NCBI GenBank assembly: GCA_038207625.1
Contig: JBBQZO010000017.1
Coordinates: forward strand, 50,138-114,137
Direction: 5' to 3'
From: JBBQZO01 sp038207625
GTDB lineage: Bacteria > Pseudomonadota > Gammaproteobacteria > Burkholderiales > Burkholderiaceae_D
Length of the DNA: 64,000 bases
A program made the position numbers and the translations under genes. The first letter of the stretch is position 1, and each line of letters opens with the position of its first letter. This document shows positions 52,949-61,621 of this stretch, in pieces. The notes beneath the pieces are model-generated. The model worked only from the letters and a program-made list of their open reading frames with translations, did no database searches and was not told the DNA's origin.

Positions 52949-54049
52949 TTATCGGCTGCCCGCGTTGTAGCGATCGACCTGGCGCATGACCGCCAGCTGG
53001 CCCGCGTCGGCGCGCTCGCAGGCCTCTATGCAGCGCTGATAGCCGTACTGCCACTGGTCATCCATATACTGCACGAACGTCGCATAGTCTTCCGGCAGGC
53101 GTAGCGCGACACGATTACGGCGCCACTCCAGTTTCTGGTGGATAGTCTGGCGTGCCAACGCGCGCGTGATGTCCGAGGTATCGACGCGAATATCGGCGAA
53201 CTGGCCGTTGGCGTAGCGCAGTCGCGCATTGCCGTCGAGTCCAAGCACCGAGCGCCAGGCGGGGATGGCGAACACCTGGTCGAAACCCTGCTTAAATTCC
53301 ATCATCACTACATCGGCCAGTTGCCTCGCCATTTCAATCGGGAACAGGTTGACGGCCCCGCCCATGTAATGATGCGCGCCTGCGGCATGGCAAGCCAAGT
53401 AGTACATATCGCACACCGAGATGCGTGCGGCCGTCTCGAGCGGCATCGTCACATCGGTCAATACCTGCTCGGCGATGGCGTGCTGGCCCCAGCGAGGGTG
53501 GTGCAGCGCCGAGGTTGCGCCGCGCAGCAGTTGCGCCGTGCGTGGCTGACAAAACACGGTTTCGGCGAACAGCTTGCGCGCGCCGCGCGCTTGCCCGACG
53601 TCGGCGCCGGAAAACAGCAGTTTGCCGCCGATGATCGCCACCGCCACGTCTGGCGTGCGGGTGTACCCGGGTGGCAGCGGCAACTGCAGCGGCATGTCGA
53701 ACAGGTAGTCGTCGAACAAATCTGGAATGGTGGGCGCATTGGCCGAGGAAAGGCGGCGCATCAAGGCCTGTCGCGCGGCACCGAGGATGCCGCCCCGCTC
53801 GGCCGAGCGCAAGCCGCACCAGAACCGGTACATCTGCGGCGAGCCGATCCACTGTTTGCGCTGCGCGTCGTCGGGCAGCGCGCCGATCACTGCGGCGGCA
53901 ATCGCGCCGCCGCAGGTTGCCAGCAGCAGGTCGGGCGCGCGCCCGGCCGCGCGCGCGGCCGCATGCATGCCAAGGTAAATGCCAAATCGAAATCCGCCGC
54001 CGGCCATGACCATGCAACGTTGATATTTGTGAGGTTCTGTCATGCTCAT
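52949..54049 (-). CDS. patatin-like protein without the catalytic Ser-Asp pair
   Basis: A 366-residue protein with the patatin (phospholipase A2-like) fold pattern: the oxyanion loop AGGGFRFGIYLG and the nucleophile elbow, here LLATCGGAIAAA, where Cys46 replaces the usual Ser of GTSAG. The second catalytic motif DGG...N.P appears as YMGGAVNLFP, where Met229 replaces Asp. The enzyme is therefore probably inactive as a classical lipase, or a Cys-based variant. It is divergently placed from oleate hydratase, hinting at lipid metabolism. The start is uncertain: no ribosome site precedes 54049, and ATG 54043 or GTG 54061 are also possible. Confidence 0.7.
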   Translation of the reverse strand: MSMTEPHKYQRCMVMAGGGFRFGIYLGMHAAARAAGRAPDLLLATCGGAIAAAVIGALPDDAQRKQWIGSPQMYRFWCGLRSAERGGILGAARQALMRRLSSANAPTIPDLFDDYLFDMPLQLPLPPGYTRTPDVAVAIIGGKLLFSGADVGQARGARKLFAETVFCQPRTAQLLRGATSALHHPRWGQHAIAEQVLTDVTMPLETAARISVCDMYYLACHAAGAHHYMGGAVNLFPIEMARQLADVVMMEFKQGFDQVFAIPAWRSVLGLDGNARLRYANGQFADIRVDTSDITRALARQTIHQKLEWRRNRVALRLPEDYATFVQYMDDQWQYGYQRCIEACERADAGQLAVMRQVDRYNAGSR

Positions 54050-54421
54050 AAAATAGCACACGGCCAGCGGCTTTCGGGTACCGCATCACCTGCCGCCCGC
54101 CGACCTGCAGCAATCGCCGTGCCAATCGGTCGCACGCCAATGGTCGATCGATTAGCTGGCGCTGCATTGCAGGACGCGCCGCCCGGGCGAATGTATTATT
54201 TGGACATCAACATCCCGATGTTGCCGCGCACGGCGTACCGCATCGGCGCCCGATGCGCGCCAAGTGCCTGGCACGGTGCGCTGTGTGCCGCAACGTACAG
54301 ACTGCGGCCGACATGATCTACATCATTCACAGTTGACTTCGGCGCGTGCGAAGATTGCGCGGCCCGACGTTGCGCCCGATCTTACGCGCACCGGCCCCAC
54401 CCCAATTTCAAGGATCCCCCC
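54050..54421. other. divergent intergenic region
   Basis: A 372-base gap between the patatin-like gene and oleate hydratase, without a supported gene. Both promoters must lie here. The only lower-GC patches are 54185-54225 and 54305-54330 (ATGATCTACATCATTCACAG); a weak TTGACT at 54332-54337 is followed by no good -10. No RNA gene recognised. Confidence 0.35.
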
Positions 54422-55939
54422 ATGGCAAAGAACTACCTGGTCGGAAGCGGCATCGCTTCCCTGAGCGCTGCCCTCTACATGCTGCGCGACGGCGCTGTCG
54501 CCGGTTCAGACATCACCATTTTCGAGTACTTCCACCAGCTGGGCGGCAGCCTCGACGCCGAAGGCAACGCCAGCGACGGCTATCTGTGCCGGGGCACGCG
54601 CGGCTTCGATTACCATGCCTATCCGTGCATGCAGGACGTGTTCGCATCGATCCCGGCGCTGGGCGTGCCGGACAAAACCTTGAACGAGCAGATCCATGAA
54701 TTTGGCGACGGCTTCACGATCGACACCAAGACGCGCCTGATGGCCAACGGCGTGCCTGTTGCGATCGACTCCTACGGCGTCAGCCTGCGCGACCAGATGT
54801 CCATCACGCGCCTGTTGTTAGGCAGCGAGACGTCGCTCAAAGAGCGCCCGATCAGCGACTTTTTCAGCGAGGAGTTTTTCTCGTCACCGTTCTGGTGGAT
54901 GTTCTCGACCATCTTCGCGTTCGGCCGCTGGCACAGCGCGCAGGAAATGCGCCGCTACCTGCACACCTTCATTCAGAACGTGCAGGACATGGATACGCTT
55001 AACTCGATCCGCTCGAGCGTGCTTAACAACCAGGAAAGCATCGTGCGCCCGATGGTTGATTACCTGCGCAAACAGGGCGTCAACTTTGTCATGGACACCG
55101 AGGTGATCAACCTGGCCTTCGCCCCTGACAGCGAGGACACCATCGTGCAAACCATCATCTGCCGACAGGGCGGCAGTCACGTCGAAATCCCCCTGGCCGA
55201 GGACGACAAAGTGTTCGTCACGCTGGGCTCGATCGCCGCTCCGTTCGACTCGGGCGCATGGACGCTGTGGCATACGCTGGCCAAGGGACGCGACGACTTC
55301 GGTCATCCATCCGTGTTCACCTCGCAGGCCGACAAGTCGACCATGACCACCTGCACCATCACGATGAACGACCTGGAAATCTACGACAAGCTCAGGGACG
55401 TGCTGCATCAGGAGCCGGACGTCAATCGCCTGACCACCTTCATCGATTCGCCGTGGAGCCTGTCGCTGATCGTGCCCAAGCAGCCGTGGTTCGCCGACCA
55501 GCCGGCCGACACCCGGGTGTTGTGGTGCTACGGGATCTGGCCCAAAGGGATCGGCAAATTCGTGCCCAAGCGGATGGAGGATTGCAGCCCCGAGGAGATC
55601 CTCACCGAGCTGTTTTCGCTGCTGGGACTGGACGACGTGCCTCGTCTGGTGGCCAAGACCATCTGCCGCAAATCGGTGCTGCCGGCCGGGCACGCGCAGT
55701 TCCTGTGCCGCAGTCCGGGCGACCGGCCCGAAGTGCTGCCCGAGCGTTCGCGCAACCTCGCCTTCCTGGGCCAGTACGTCGAAAGCGAAGGCACCACCTA
55801 CACGATGGAATACTCGGTGCGCACGGCGCAAAAGGCGGTGTACCAGCTGTTTCATATTGAAAAACCGTTGACGCCGACCTACCACGGCGCGGCCCATCCG
55901 GAAACGCTGCTGCGCGCCGCGCGCGCATTCATACGCTAG
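54422..55939 (+). CDS. ohyA: oleate hydratase family protein, divergent type
   Basis: A 505-residue FAD protein of the myosin-cross-reactive-antigen/oleate hydratase family, which adds water to the cis-9 double bond of unsaturated fatty acids. FAD loop YLVGSGIASLSAALYMLRDG begins at residue 5; later hallmarks are FAFGRWHSAQEMRRYLHTFI in part, VFVTLGSIA and the end GTTYTMEYSVRTAQ. Common members carry RGGREM; here residues 57-62 read RGTRGF, so the Glu tied to catalysis is absent. The protein is also about 60-100 residues shorter than most. An AAGGA site precedes the ATG. Substrate may differ from oleate. Confidence 0.8.
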   Translation: MAKNYLVGSGIASLSAALYMLRDGAVAGSDITIFEYFHQLGGSLDAEGNASDGYLCRGTRGFDYHAYPCMQDVFASIPALGVPDKTLNEQIHEFGDGFTIDTKTRLMANGVPVAIDSYGVSLRDQMSITRLLLGSETSLKERPISDFFSEEFFSSPFWWMFSTIFAFGRWHSAQEMRRYLHTFIQNVQDMDTLNSIRSSVLNNQESIVRPMVDYLRKQGVNFVMDTEVINLAFAPDSEDTIVQTIICRQGGSHVEIPLAEDDKVFVTLGSIAAPFDSGAWTLWHTLAKGRDDFGHPSVFTSQADKSTMTTCTITMNDLEIYDKLRDVLHQEPDVNRLTTFIDSPWSLSLIVPKQPWFADQPADTRVLWCYGIWPKGIGKFVPKRMEDCSPEEILTELFSLLGLDDVPRLVAKTICRKSVLPAGHAQFLCRSPGDRPEVLPERSRNLAFLGQYVESEGTTYTMEYSVRTAQKAVYQLFHIEKPLTPTYHGAAHPETLLRAARAFIR

Positions 55940-56022
55940 CACTGCCCGGCCGGCGGCGCGTCCTCGATGCGCGCGCCAAACGGCGGCGCGTTCCGATGCG
56001 CGCCGCGCCACCGTTGTCACCC

Positions 56023-56068
56023 GCAGCACGCCGGCGCGCCTTTGTACCGTGCAGCACGCCGGCGCGCC
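56023..56068. repeat. 18-bp direct repeat pair
   Basis: GCAGCACGCCGGCGCGCC occurs at 56023-56040 and 56051-56068, identical, 28 bases apart start to start. It lies in the 279-base GC-rich gap between oleate hydratase and the dioxygenase gene, which also contains two imperfect GCGGCGCG...GATGCGCGC copies near 55956 and 55983. No gene is supported in that gap. Confidence 0.75.
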
Positions 56069-56218
56069 ACAGCGCTGCTCGCAGCCGGCGTGTCGACGCG
56101 CCGGCACCCGGCGCTGACCGATCGCCTGCGCGAGGCAGCTGTGCGGGCCGGCGACGGCGCCACGCTTGGCGCGCAAAAATGCTACGCTATCGGCACACTC
56201 ACCAACTGACGCACGACG

Positions 56219-56980
56219 ATGACGACCACCGCTCCGCTGTTTACCGACCCCGCCCACCTTGCCCAGGCGCTGCGCAGCGACGGCTATGCGCTGCTGCGCC
56301 CCGCCGATCTGTGTGTGCTGACCGGTGCCAGCCTGGACGAACTGAATGCGATGGTGCCCAGCTGGGACGCGCTGGCGCTGGACAATTATCTCAAGGATGG
56401 CGGGCGTTACCGGCGCCGCCGGCACGCCTGCTTCGTGCAGGATGGCGACGCGCTGGCGCAAACGCCGCACCGACCGCACTGGCAACCGATTTCCTACAAC
56501 GCGCTACACGGCGGCATGCAGCGACTGTTCGAGCCGGTATTGCCGGACACGGTCGCGCAGCGCGGCTGGCGTCGCCTGATCATCGCGCTCGGCCAGGTGT
56601 GCTCGAGCTTGCGCGGCGCCCAGCCCTGGTATGTCGAAGCACATCAGTTCCGCATCGACACCGCCGACGGCATTGGCCGTCCCACCCCGGAAGGCGCGCA
56701 CCGCGACGGGGTCGATTTTGTCGCCGTACTGCTGGTCGGGCGCCACAACATCAAGGGCGGCGAGACCCGCATCTTCGAGGCCGATGGCCCCAACGGCAAG
56801 CGCTTCACGCTCACCGAGCCGTGGTCGCTGCTGCTGCTCGACGACGCCGGCGTGATCCACGAATCGACCCCGATCCAGCCGGACGACGCCGCTGGCGACC
56901 TGCGCGACGGCGCCGCCGGCCACCGCGACACGCTGGTGCTGACGTTTCGCGCCGGCGGTTTTCAGAGCGAGCCGGCGTAA
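56219..56980 (+). CDS. 2OG-Fe(II) dioxygenase family protein
   Basis: A 253-residue oxygenase of the 2OG-Fe_Oxy_2 group, which includes the free L-isoleucine 4-hydroxylase of Bacillus. Iron ligands are H-x-D in EGAHRDGVDFV and the distal His in GVIHESTPI; the cofactor-binding Arg is in HRDTLVLTFRAGGF. The conserved QFRID segment before the HxD is present. Family members hydroxylate free amino acids; this substrate is unknown. The ribosome site is weak, so a different start nearby is possible. Confidence 0.78.
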   Translation: MTTTAPLFTDPAHLAQALRSDGYALLRPADLCVLTGASLDELNAMVPSWDALALDNYLKDGGRYRRRRHACFVQDGDALAQTPHRPHWQPISYNALHGGMQRLFEPVLPDTVAQRGWRRLIIALGQVCSSLRGAQPWYVEAHQFRIDTADGIGRPTPEGAHRDGVDFVAVLLVGRHNIKGGETRIFEADGPNGKRFTLTEPWSLLLLDDAGVIHESTPIQPDDAAGDLRDGAAGHRDTLVLTFRAGGFQSEPA

Positions 56981-57048
56981 GCACTACGCCGCGCGAGACA
57001 TCACGTGGCGACCGTGCCAATGACGCCCACTGCGTTCAATTCATAGTC

Positions 57049-57128
57049 TGCGTCGGCTGCGCGGACTGCGTTGGCTTCGCTGACTGCGTCGGCTGCGCTG
57101 ACTGCTTTGGCTTCGCTGACTGCGTTGC
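57049..57128. repeat. 18-bp tandem repeat, four units
   Basis: Four consecutive 18-base units start at 57049, 57067, 57085 and 57103, with a partial fifth at 57121. Units alternate between GGCTGCGC and GGCTTCGC cores, giving a 36-base higher-order period. They lie in the 238-base gap between the convergent dioxygenase and binding-protein genes. There are no unique spacers, so it is not a CRISPR. Confidence 0.85.
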
Positions 57129-57218
57129 CCTGCCCGCCCGCAAGCGACGTCGATGAAGCGGTCCGTTCGCGCACCCACCGGTTCGCAGCGCCGATGGACA
57201 CAGACCCGTCAAGCCTTA

Positions 57219-57995
57219 TCAGTCGGCCAGCGGCGCCGCATTGGCCTGTTGCAGGCTGGCTTGGCGCCGATACACCTCGATCAAGCCTTCCTTTTTCATC
57301 GCCGCCAGCGTCGCCGCCAGCGGGCCAGCCAACGCCTGGTTCTTGCTGTGCAGGTAGGCGTAGCCGTTGACGTCCTCCATGCGCGCGATGCGCCGGATCG
57401 GCGCGGCGGCGCTGCGGAACTCGGCGCTGGCCAGCTGCGCATCGATGACGTCGGCCACATCGATAAAAATATCGGTGCGCCCCCGTTCGAGCTTGCGCAG
57501 GCCCAGCCGCACACTGGCCACCGACGACAACTGGCGCGCCGGCACCACACCCGACAAGCGCGCCGTCGTGTAGGCGGTGCCGGCGTGGTACTCGATCCGG
57601 TAGGGGCTGTTGCGCAGACTGTCCCAGCCGTCGGCCAGCGGTAGCGGGCGCGCCGCGTAGGCGGCAAAGCGCATCGCGAAATGCGCCTGCTCGACCCGGA
57701 TCAGATGGGGATGTTCGCCCGCGTAGTCGTGCACGCGGTGGATTTCGCCGTCCACCTGGCCGGCGTCGGCCATCGCGCTGGCGCGCATCGACGGATAGGC
57801 CTGATAACTGAAGCCATAGCCGAGCCGGCGAAACGCTTCGCGGTAGATCAGCTCCAGCCATGGCCCGTGCACCGACTGGCGCGTGCCGGTGGTGCCAACG
57901 AGCACGATGGTGCGCGCCGGGGCCGCCAGCGCCTGGGCGCCGCACAGCAGCAGCGTCAGCAGCGCAAGCGAAGATCTGAATGAGCGCAAGCGCAT
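57219..57995 (-). CDS. periplasmic solute-binding (PBPb-type) protein
   Basis: A 258-residue exported protein: signal peptide (LALLTLLLCGAQALAAPA), then the type II periplasmic-binding fold seen in amino-acid-binding proteins (TIVLVGTTGTRQSVHGPW, IYREAFRRLGYGFSYQAYPSMRASAMADAGQVDGEIHRV in parts, and the late VNGYAYLHSKNQALAGPL). No transporter genes are adjacent, as often for orphan sensor-type members in these bacteria. A GGAGT site supports the start at 57995. The ligand is unknown; sequences resemble those annotated as transporter substrate-binding domain proteins. Confidence 0.75.
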   Translation of the reverse strand: MRLRSFRSSLALLTLLLCGAQALAAPARTIVLVGTTGTRQSVHGPWLELIYREAFRRLGYGFSYQAYPSMRASAMADAGQVDGEIHRVHDYAGEHPHLIRVEQAHFAMRFAAYAARPLPLADGWDSLRNSPYRIEYHAGTAYTTARLSGVVPARQLSSVASVRLGLRKLERGRTDIFIDVADVIDAQLASAEFRSAAAPIRRIARMEDVNGYAYLHSKNQALAGPLAATLAAMKKEGLIEVYRRQASLQQANAAPLAD

Positions 57996-58072
57996 GGGTA
58001 CTCCTTGGACCGGCGCAGGGCCGGACTGCGTTGACGGCATCCCAACAAGCATACCGCAGAATCGCGCCGATC

Positions 58073-58105
58073 AAAAAAAATGCCCGCTGGCCTTGCGGCG
58101 CGGGC
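58073..58105 (-). terminator. intrinsic terminator of the second DUF1800/DUF1501 operon
   Basis: On the minus strand GCCCGC (58100-58105) and GCGGGC (58082-58087) pair around a 12-base loop, followed at once by A and then eight T residues (58073-58080). This is a textbook Rho-independent terminator, 117 bases past the DUF1501 stop. Confidence 0.8.
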
Positions 58106-58221
58106 GATAAACCTATCTTCGAAGACAGACTAGGAGGAGACAGTTCTAATATATTCCCTTTTTTTCTGGTCGGCAATACCGTAGAACTACCACCTTGAAA
58201 TTCTCTTCGGCGCAGACACGT

Positions 58222-59454
58222 TCAGCCTCGGTACAACTGGAAGCGTGGCGCGCGCGCCGGCAAGGCCGGAAACAGCTGGGCCAGCTGACGCTCGCCGAGC
58301 TGCAAATGGCGTTCAGCCACCTGCGCGAGCACGCTGCGAAAGTCGGTCGTCACGGGCAGATCGCGTCCCTCGTTGAGCTGGGCCTCGCCCAGTCCCTGCC
58401 AGTCGGCGTAGACCTTGCCGCCGGCCACGCCCCCGCCCATCAGCCACATCACGTTGCCGTGGCCGTGGTCGGTGCCGCCATTGCCGTTCTGGCGCGCGGT
58501 GCGGCCGAACTCGGACATCACCAGCACGGTCGTGTCGTCGAACATCGGGCCGAGCCGCTGCGCCAGCGTCGCCAGCCCCTGTCCCAGCGGCGCCAGCCGA
58601 TTGGCCAGCTGGCCGGTCGCGCCGCCCTGATTGGCGTGGGTATCCCAGCCGCCCAGCGCGACGAACACCAGCTGCATGTTCGGGTCGTTGCGCATCAGGC
58701 CGGCCAGGCGCGCGGCGTCGTCGGGAAAACCGTTGGGCAGCGGCGCGCCGCCGTCGGCGGCCTGCATCTCGTGACCGGCGGCCGCGTCCATCACCTCCTT
58801 GTGCGCGCTCTTGCCGTTGGCGTAGGCGCGCCCGAAGCGCGGGTCGTCGGCGTACAGCTGGTCGAAGGCGGCGCCGACCGCGGGCCGGTCGAGCACCGTG
58901 GCGCGCGTGCCGGCCGCGCCGTTGGCCAGGTTCATCGCCGGCGCGCCGCCGGCCAGGATGCGCGGCAGCACCGGGCCGATGCCCATCAGACGGCTCGGCG
59001 TGGCGGCGCCCGGCAGCACGCTGGCCAGCCGATTCATCCAGCCGTCCGGGGTGTTCTTCACGCCCGGCGTGCCCGACTCCAGGTAATCCTGCGCGTCGAA
59101 GTGCGAACGGCTGGGATCGGGCGAGCCGCTGGCATGCACGAAGGCGAGCTTTTGTTCACGCCACAGCGGCGTGAGCGCGGCCAGTGCCGGATGCAGGCCG
59201 AAGTAGCCGTCCAGGTCGAGCACGCCGCCGTCGGCGCCGGCGCGCGCCAGTCCGATGGTCGGGCGCAGCCGCAGGTAGTTCGGGTCGCCCACCGGCGCGA
59301 CCACGTTCAGGCCGTCGACGGCGCCGCGCAGCATCACCACGATCAGTTTGCGTTTGGTCGGCGTGCCCGGCGCGCCGCTGGCGGCCCACACATTGCGTCC
59401 GAACGGCAGCAACAGCCCCGCGCCCAGTGTCTGTAAAAAATCTCTGCGTGTCAT
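58222..59454 (-). CDS. DUF1501 family secreted protein (pair 2)
   Basis: A 410-residue DUF1501 protein with a Tat signal right at the start (TRRDFLQTLGAGLLLPFG). Family segments: VVMLRGAVDGLNVVAPVGD, VFVALGGWDTHANQGG, VLVMSEFGRTARQNGNGGTDHGHGN in pieces. The latter suits a metal site. It is 12 bases from the DUF1800 gene upstream. It is clearly distinct from the DUF1501 protein at 22570, so the two pairs are old paralogues. An AGAG site precedes the ATG. Confidence 0.86.
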   Translation of the reverse strand: MTRRDFLQTLGAGLLLPFGRNVWAASGAPGTPTKRKLIVVMLRGAVDGLNVVAPVGDPNYLRLRPTIGLARAGADGGVLDLDGYFGLHPALAALTPLWREQKLAFVHASGSPDPSRSHFDAQDYLESGTPGVKNTPDGWMNRLASVLPGAATPSRLMGIGPVLPRILAGGAPAMNLANGAAGTRATVLDRPAVGAAFDQLYADDPRFGRAYANGKSAHKEVMDAAAGHEMQAADGGAPLPNGFPDDAARLAGLMRNDPNMQLVFVALGGWDTHANQGGATGQLANRLAPLGQGLATLAQRLGPMFDDTTVLVMSEFGRTARQNGNGGTDHGHGNVMWLMGGGVAGGKVYADWQGLGEAQLNEGRDLPVTTDFRSVLAQVAERHLQLGERQLAQLFPALPARAPRFQLYRG

Positions 59455-59466
59455 GGGTCTCTCCGG

Positions 59467-61089
59467 TTAGCGTTGCATGAAGTCGGGACTGCCCAGCAGC
59501 AGCGCCGCGCGCAGCGGCGCCGGGCGGGCCGCCACCGCCGCGCGCGTGCGCGGCGAGATCGCCGCACCCAGTGTCGTCTGCAGCGCCTGCGCGTCAAGCG
59601 GCGCCATCACCGCCACCTCCTCGCCCGGCGCGCTCTGGGCCGGCTGGCCCTTCAATGTCTGCGGCGCGGCCAGCGTCAGCTTGCCGCCGGCCAGTGCACT
59701 GGCGAAGCTGATGCGCCGGCTCAGTGCGTCGGGGTTGAGCCAGGCCGCCTCGGTGTTCTTGTAGCCGTCCGGCGTCTGGCAGCCATACAGCGGCATGCCC
59801 AGCTGGCTCATCGTACCGAGCAGCGGGCTGATGTTGGAAAGCGGTGCGGCGCTGGCCCGTGCGGCCGAAATGACGAACTGGTAGGGGGTCTTGAACTTGG
59901 CGCCCAGCGCGCCGGGCGCGACGAATTCGGCGCTGCCAAACAGCGTGCGCAGCACCGCGCGGATGTCGCCGTGGCTGTCGAGGAAGGTCTGCGCCATGCG
60001 TTCGACCAGCGCCGGGGGCGGCTGGTCCTGCACAAAGTACTGGGCCAGCTTGAAACTGATGTGGTGCGCCGTGGCCGGGTGCTGGGCCAGCACGTCGAGC
60101 GCCTGTTCGCCTTCGCTCTGGCCGTGCGCGCTGATGTTGCGCCCCAGCCACAGCTTGTCGCCCTTGTCGTGCCGCTCCAGCGCGAAGTGAAAGCCCTGGT
60201 TGGCGCGAATCAGGTCGCGTTGCTCGTAGCTCCAGCCGGTCAGCATGCGCGCCAGTTCCGTCACGTCCTTCTGGCTGTAGCCGCCGTTGACACCCAGCGT
60301 ATGCAGCTCCATCAGTTCGCGCGCATAGTTTTCATTGAGGCCGTGCGGGGTGTTTTTGACAGGTTCGCGCGACATTTGTCCACGCCGTCCCATCCGTTTG
60401 ACGGGCTGGTAATTGGCCGCCGTGGACAGGTGGTTGTCGAGGTAGTACAACATGGCCGGGTGCTTGGCGGTCGCGCCCAGCAGCTCGCGGAAATTGCCAA
60501 ACACATAGGGCCGGATCGCGTCGCGTTCGTAGCTGGCGATCAGCGCGCGGTCGACGCCCTTGCCAGCGAAGACATTGAAATGGTTGTACCAGAAATCGAC
60601 CATCACCTCTTCGAGCTGGCGCGGGCTGTCGATCGCGCGCAGCAGGCGCGCCTGGTCCGTTTCAAGCGCGATGCGCGCCACGCCGGCGCGGCGTTTCTGT
60701 TTCGCGCCCTCCTCCTCGTTCTTGACGTCCTGGCGCAAGACGACAAACTCGCCCAGCACGTCGCCGGCGGCGCGGTTGGCCGCGCCCAGCGTGCGCAGGC
60801 GCTCGTTCAGCGCCGGCGGGTACGGCAGCGCGGCGGGATCGTTGGCCAATTGGCTGTCGATGTAGCGCTGCACGCCCATCTGCGTGACGCGCTCGACGTC
60901 GCCCGGGCGGGGACCATAGGCCAGCCGGTTAAGCACATGCACGGCCAGTTGTTCGGCCGTGGGCGGTGCAACCGGCGCGAGCACTTGTTCGGCCACGGAC
61001 GGGGTGGCCGGCGCAGCCGGTGTGGCGGCGGCCAGCGCGCTGGCGGCAAAGAGGGCCGCCAGCAAGGCGAGTGATCGGTACGGTGTCAT
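59467..61089 (-). CDS. DUF1800 family exported protein (pair 2)
   Basis: A 540-residue DUF1800 protein with a Sec-type signal (YRSLALLAALFAASALAA). The family core is intact: HVLNRLAYGPRPGDVERV, VDFWYNHFNVFAGKG, LNENYARELMELHTLGV and AHHISFKLAQYFVQD. Unlike its paralogue at 23972, it has no lipobox. The family function is unknown. The chosen ATG at 61089 gives the signal peptide directly; a longer reading to 61167 adds a leader without features. Confidence 0.85.
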   Translation of the reverse strand: MTPYRSLALLAALFAASALAAATPAAPATPSVAEQVLAPVAPPTAEQLAVHVLNRLAYGPRPGDVERVTQMGVQRYIDSQLANDPAALPYPPALNERLRTLGAANRAAGDVLGEFVVLRQDVKNEEEGAKQKRRAGVARIALETDQARLLRAIDSPRQLEEVMVDFWYNHFNVFAGKGVDRALIASYERDAIRPYVFGNFRELLGATAKHPAMLYYLDNHLSTAANYQPVKRMGRRGQMSREPVKNTPHGLNENYARELMELHTLGVNGGYSQKDVTELARMLTGWSYEQRDLIRANQGFHFALERHDKGDKLWLGRNISAHGQSEGEQALDVLAQHPATAHHISFKLAQYFVQDQPPPALVERMAQTFLDSHGDIRAVLRTLFGSAEFVAPGALGAKFKTPYQFVISAARASAAPLSNISPLLGTMSQLGMPLYGCQTPDGYKNTEAAWLNPDALSRRISFASALAGGKLTLAAPQTLKGQPAQSAPGEEVAVMAPLDAQALQTTLGAAISPRTRAAVAARPAPLRAALLLGSPDFMQR

Positions 61090-61621
61090 GGGCGGTCTCG
61101 TCGAAGTGGGCCAGTCCGGCGCGGACTGGCGATGGTCATTTATACACGGGCCACGCAAACGGCCCAAGCGACGCCATGTTTCAGCTGTAAGCGGATGTTA
61201 CGCGTTCCTCCCGGCAACGGCCAGGCCCGGTCGCGGCGCGGCGGTATCGACCACCGAGTCGGTACCGTCGATCGGCGTTTCGATGGCACCGTCCCAACCC
61301 GCCGCGTGCACGCAGTTGGCGGCATCGTCGGCGCGTTGAGGTCCGAAATGATGCCACGCGAGCCGCTCAGCACCAACGCATCGCTGTCCGATTCGATCAG
61401 CGGACACGCTGAGAGCGGCCGGTCACGCACGCCGCCCCGGACCGAACTCGACACGATCAACACATTGTTTGTCTTGCCTTGCATGACCTCGAATTAGCAT
61501 CTTGACAGTTAAATTTGTGACAATAATACTCATCAATACACACCGCGCCGGCCGGTCCCGACCAGCCGTCCATGCCGCCGCCGGAGTGCAAAGCCGAACT
61601 TGACCTTCAGAGAGGATCACG
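61090..61621. other. intergenic region with promoter and a possible gene remnant
   Basis: A 532-base gap. A strong plus-strand promoter lies at 61502-61529. On the minus strand a frame starts at 61484 with GAGGTC before its ATG and begins VLIVSSSVRGGVRDR; near 61325-61345 the natural-looking composition seems to jump to another frame that ends at 61198. This might be a broken gene of about 95 codons, but no family is recognised. Confidence 0.35.
61502..61529 (+). promoter_or_regulatory. near-consensus sigma70 promoter
   Basis: A perfect TTGACA (61502-61507) and TAATAC (61524-61529) are spaced by 16 bases in an A+T-rich patch. This is the best promoter in the window and would drive the PEP-CTERM gene at 61622 with a leader of about 85 bases, and probably the downstream protease gene. 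Confidence 0.7.

Noticed and set aside
57049..57128. CRISPR array
   Set aside because: The 18-base units are contiguous without spacers, only four in number, and no cas gene is present.
58125..58175. An AGGAGGAG sequence at 58131-58138 as a ribosome site
   Set aside because: No start codon follows at a suitable distance on the plus strand, and no open frame continues from it.
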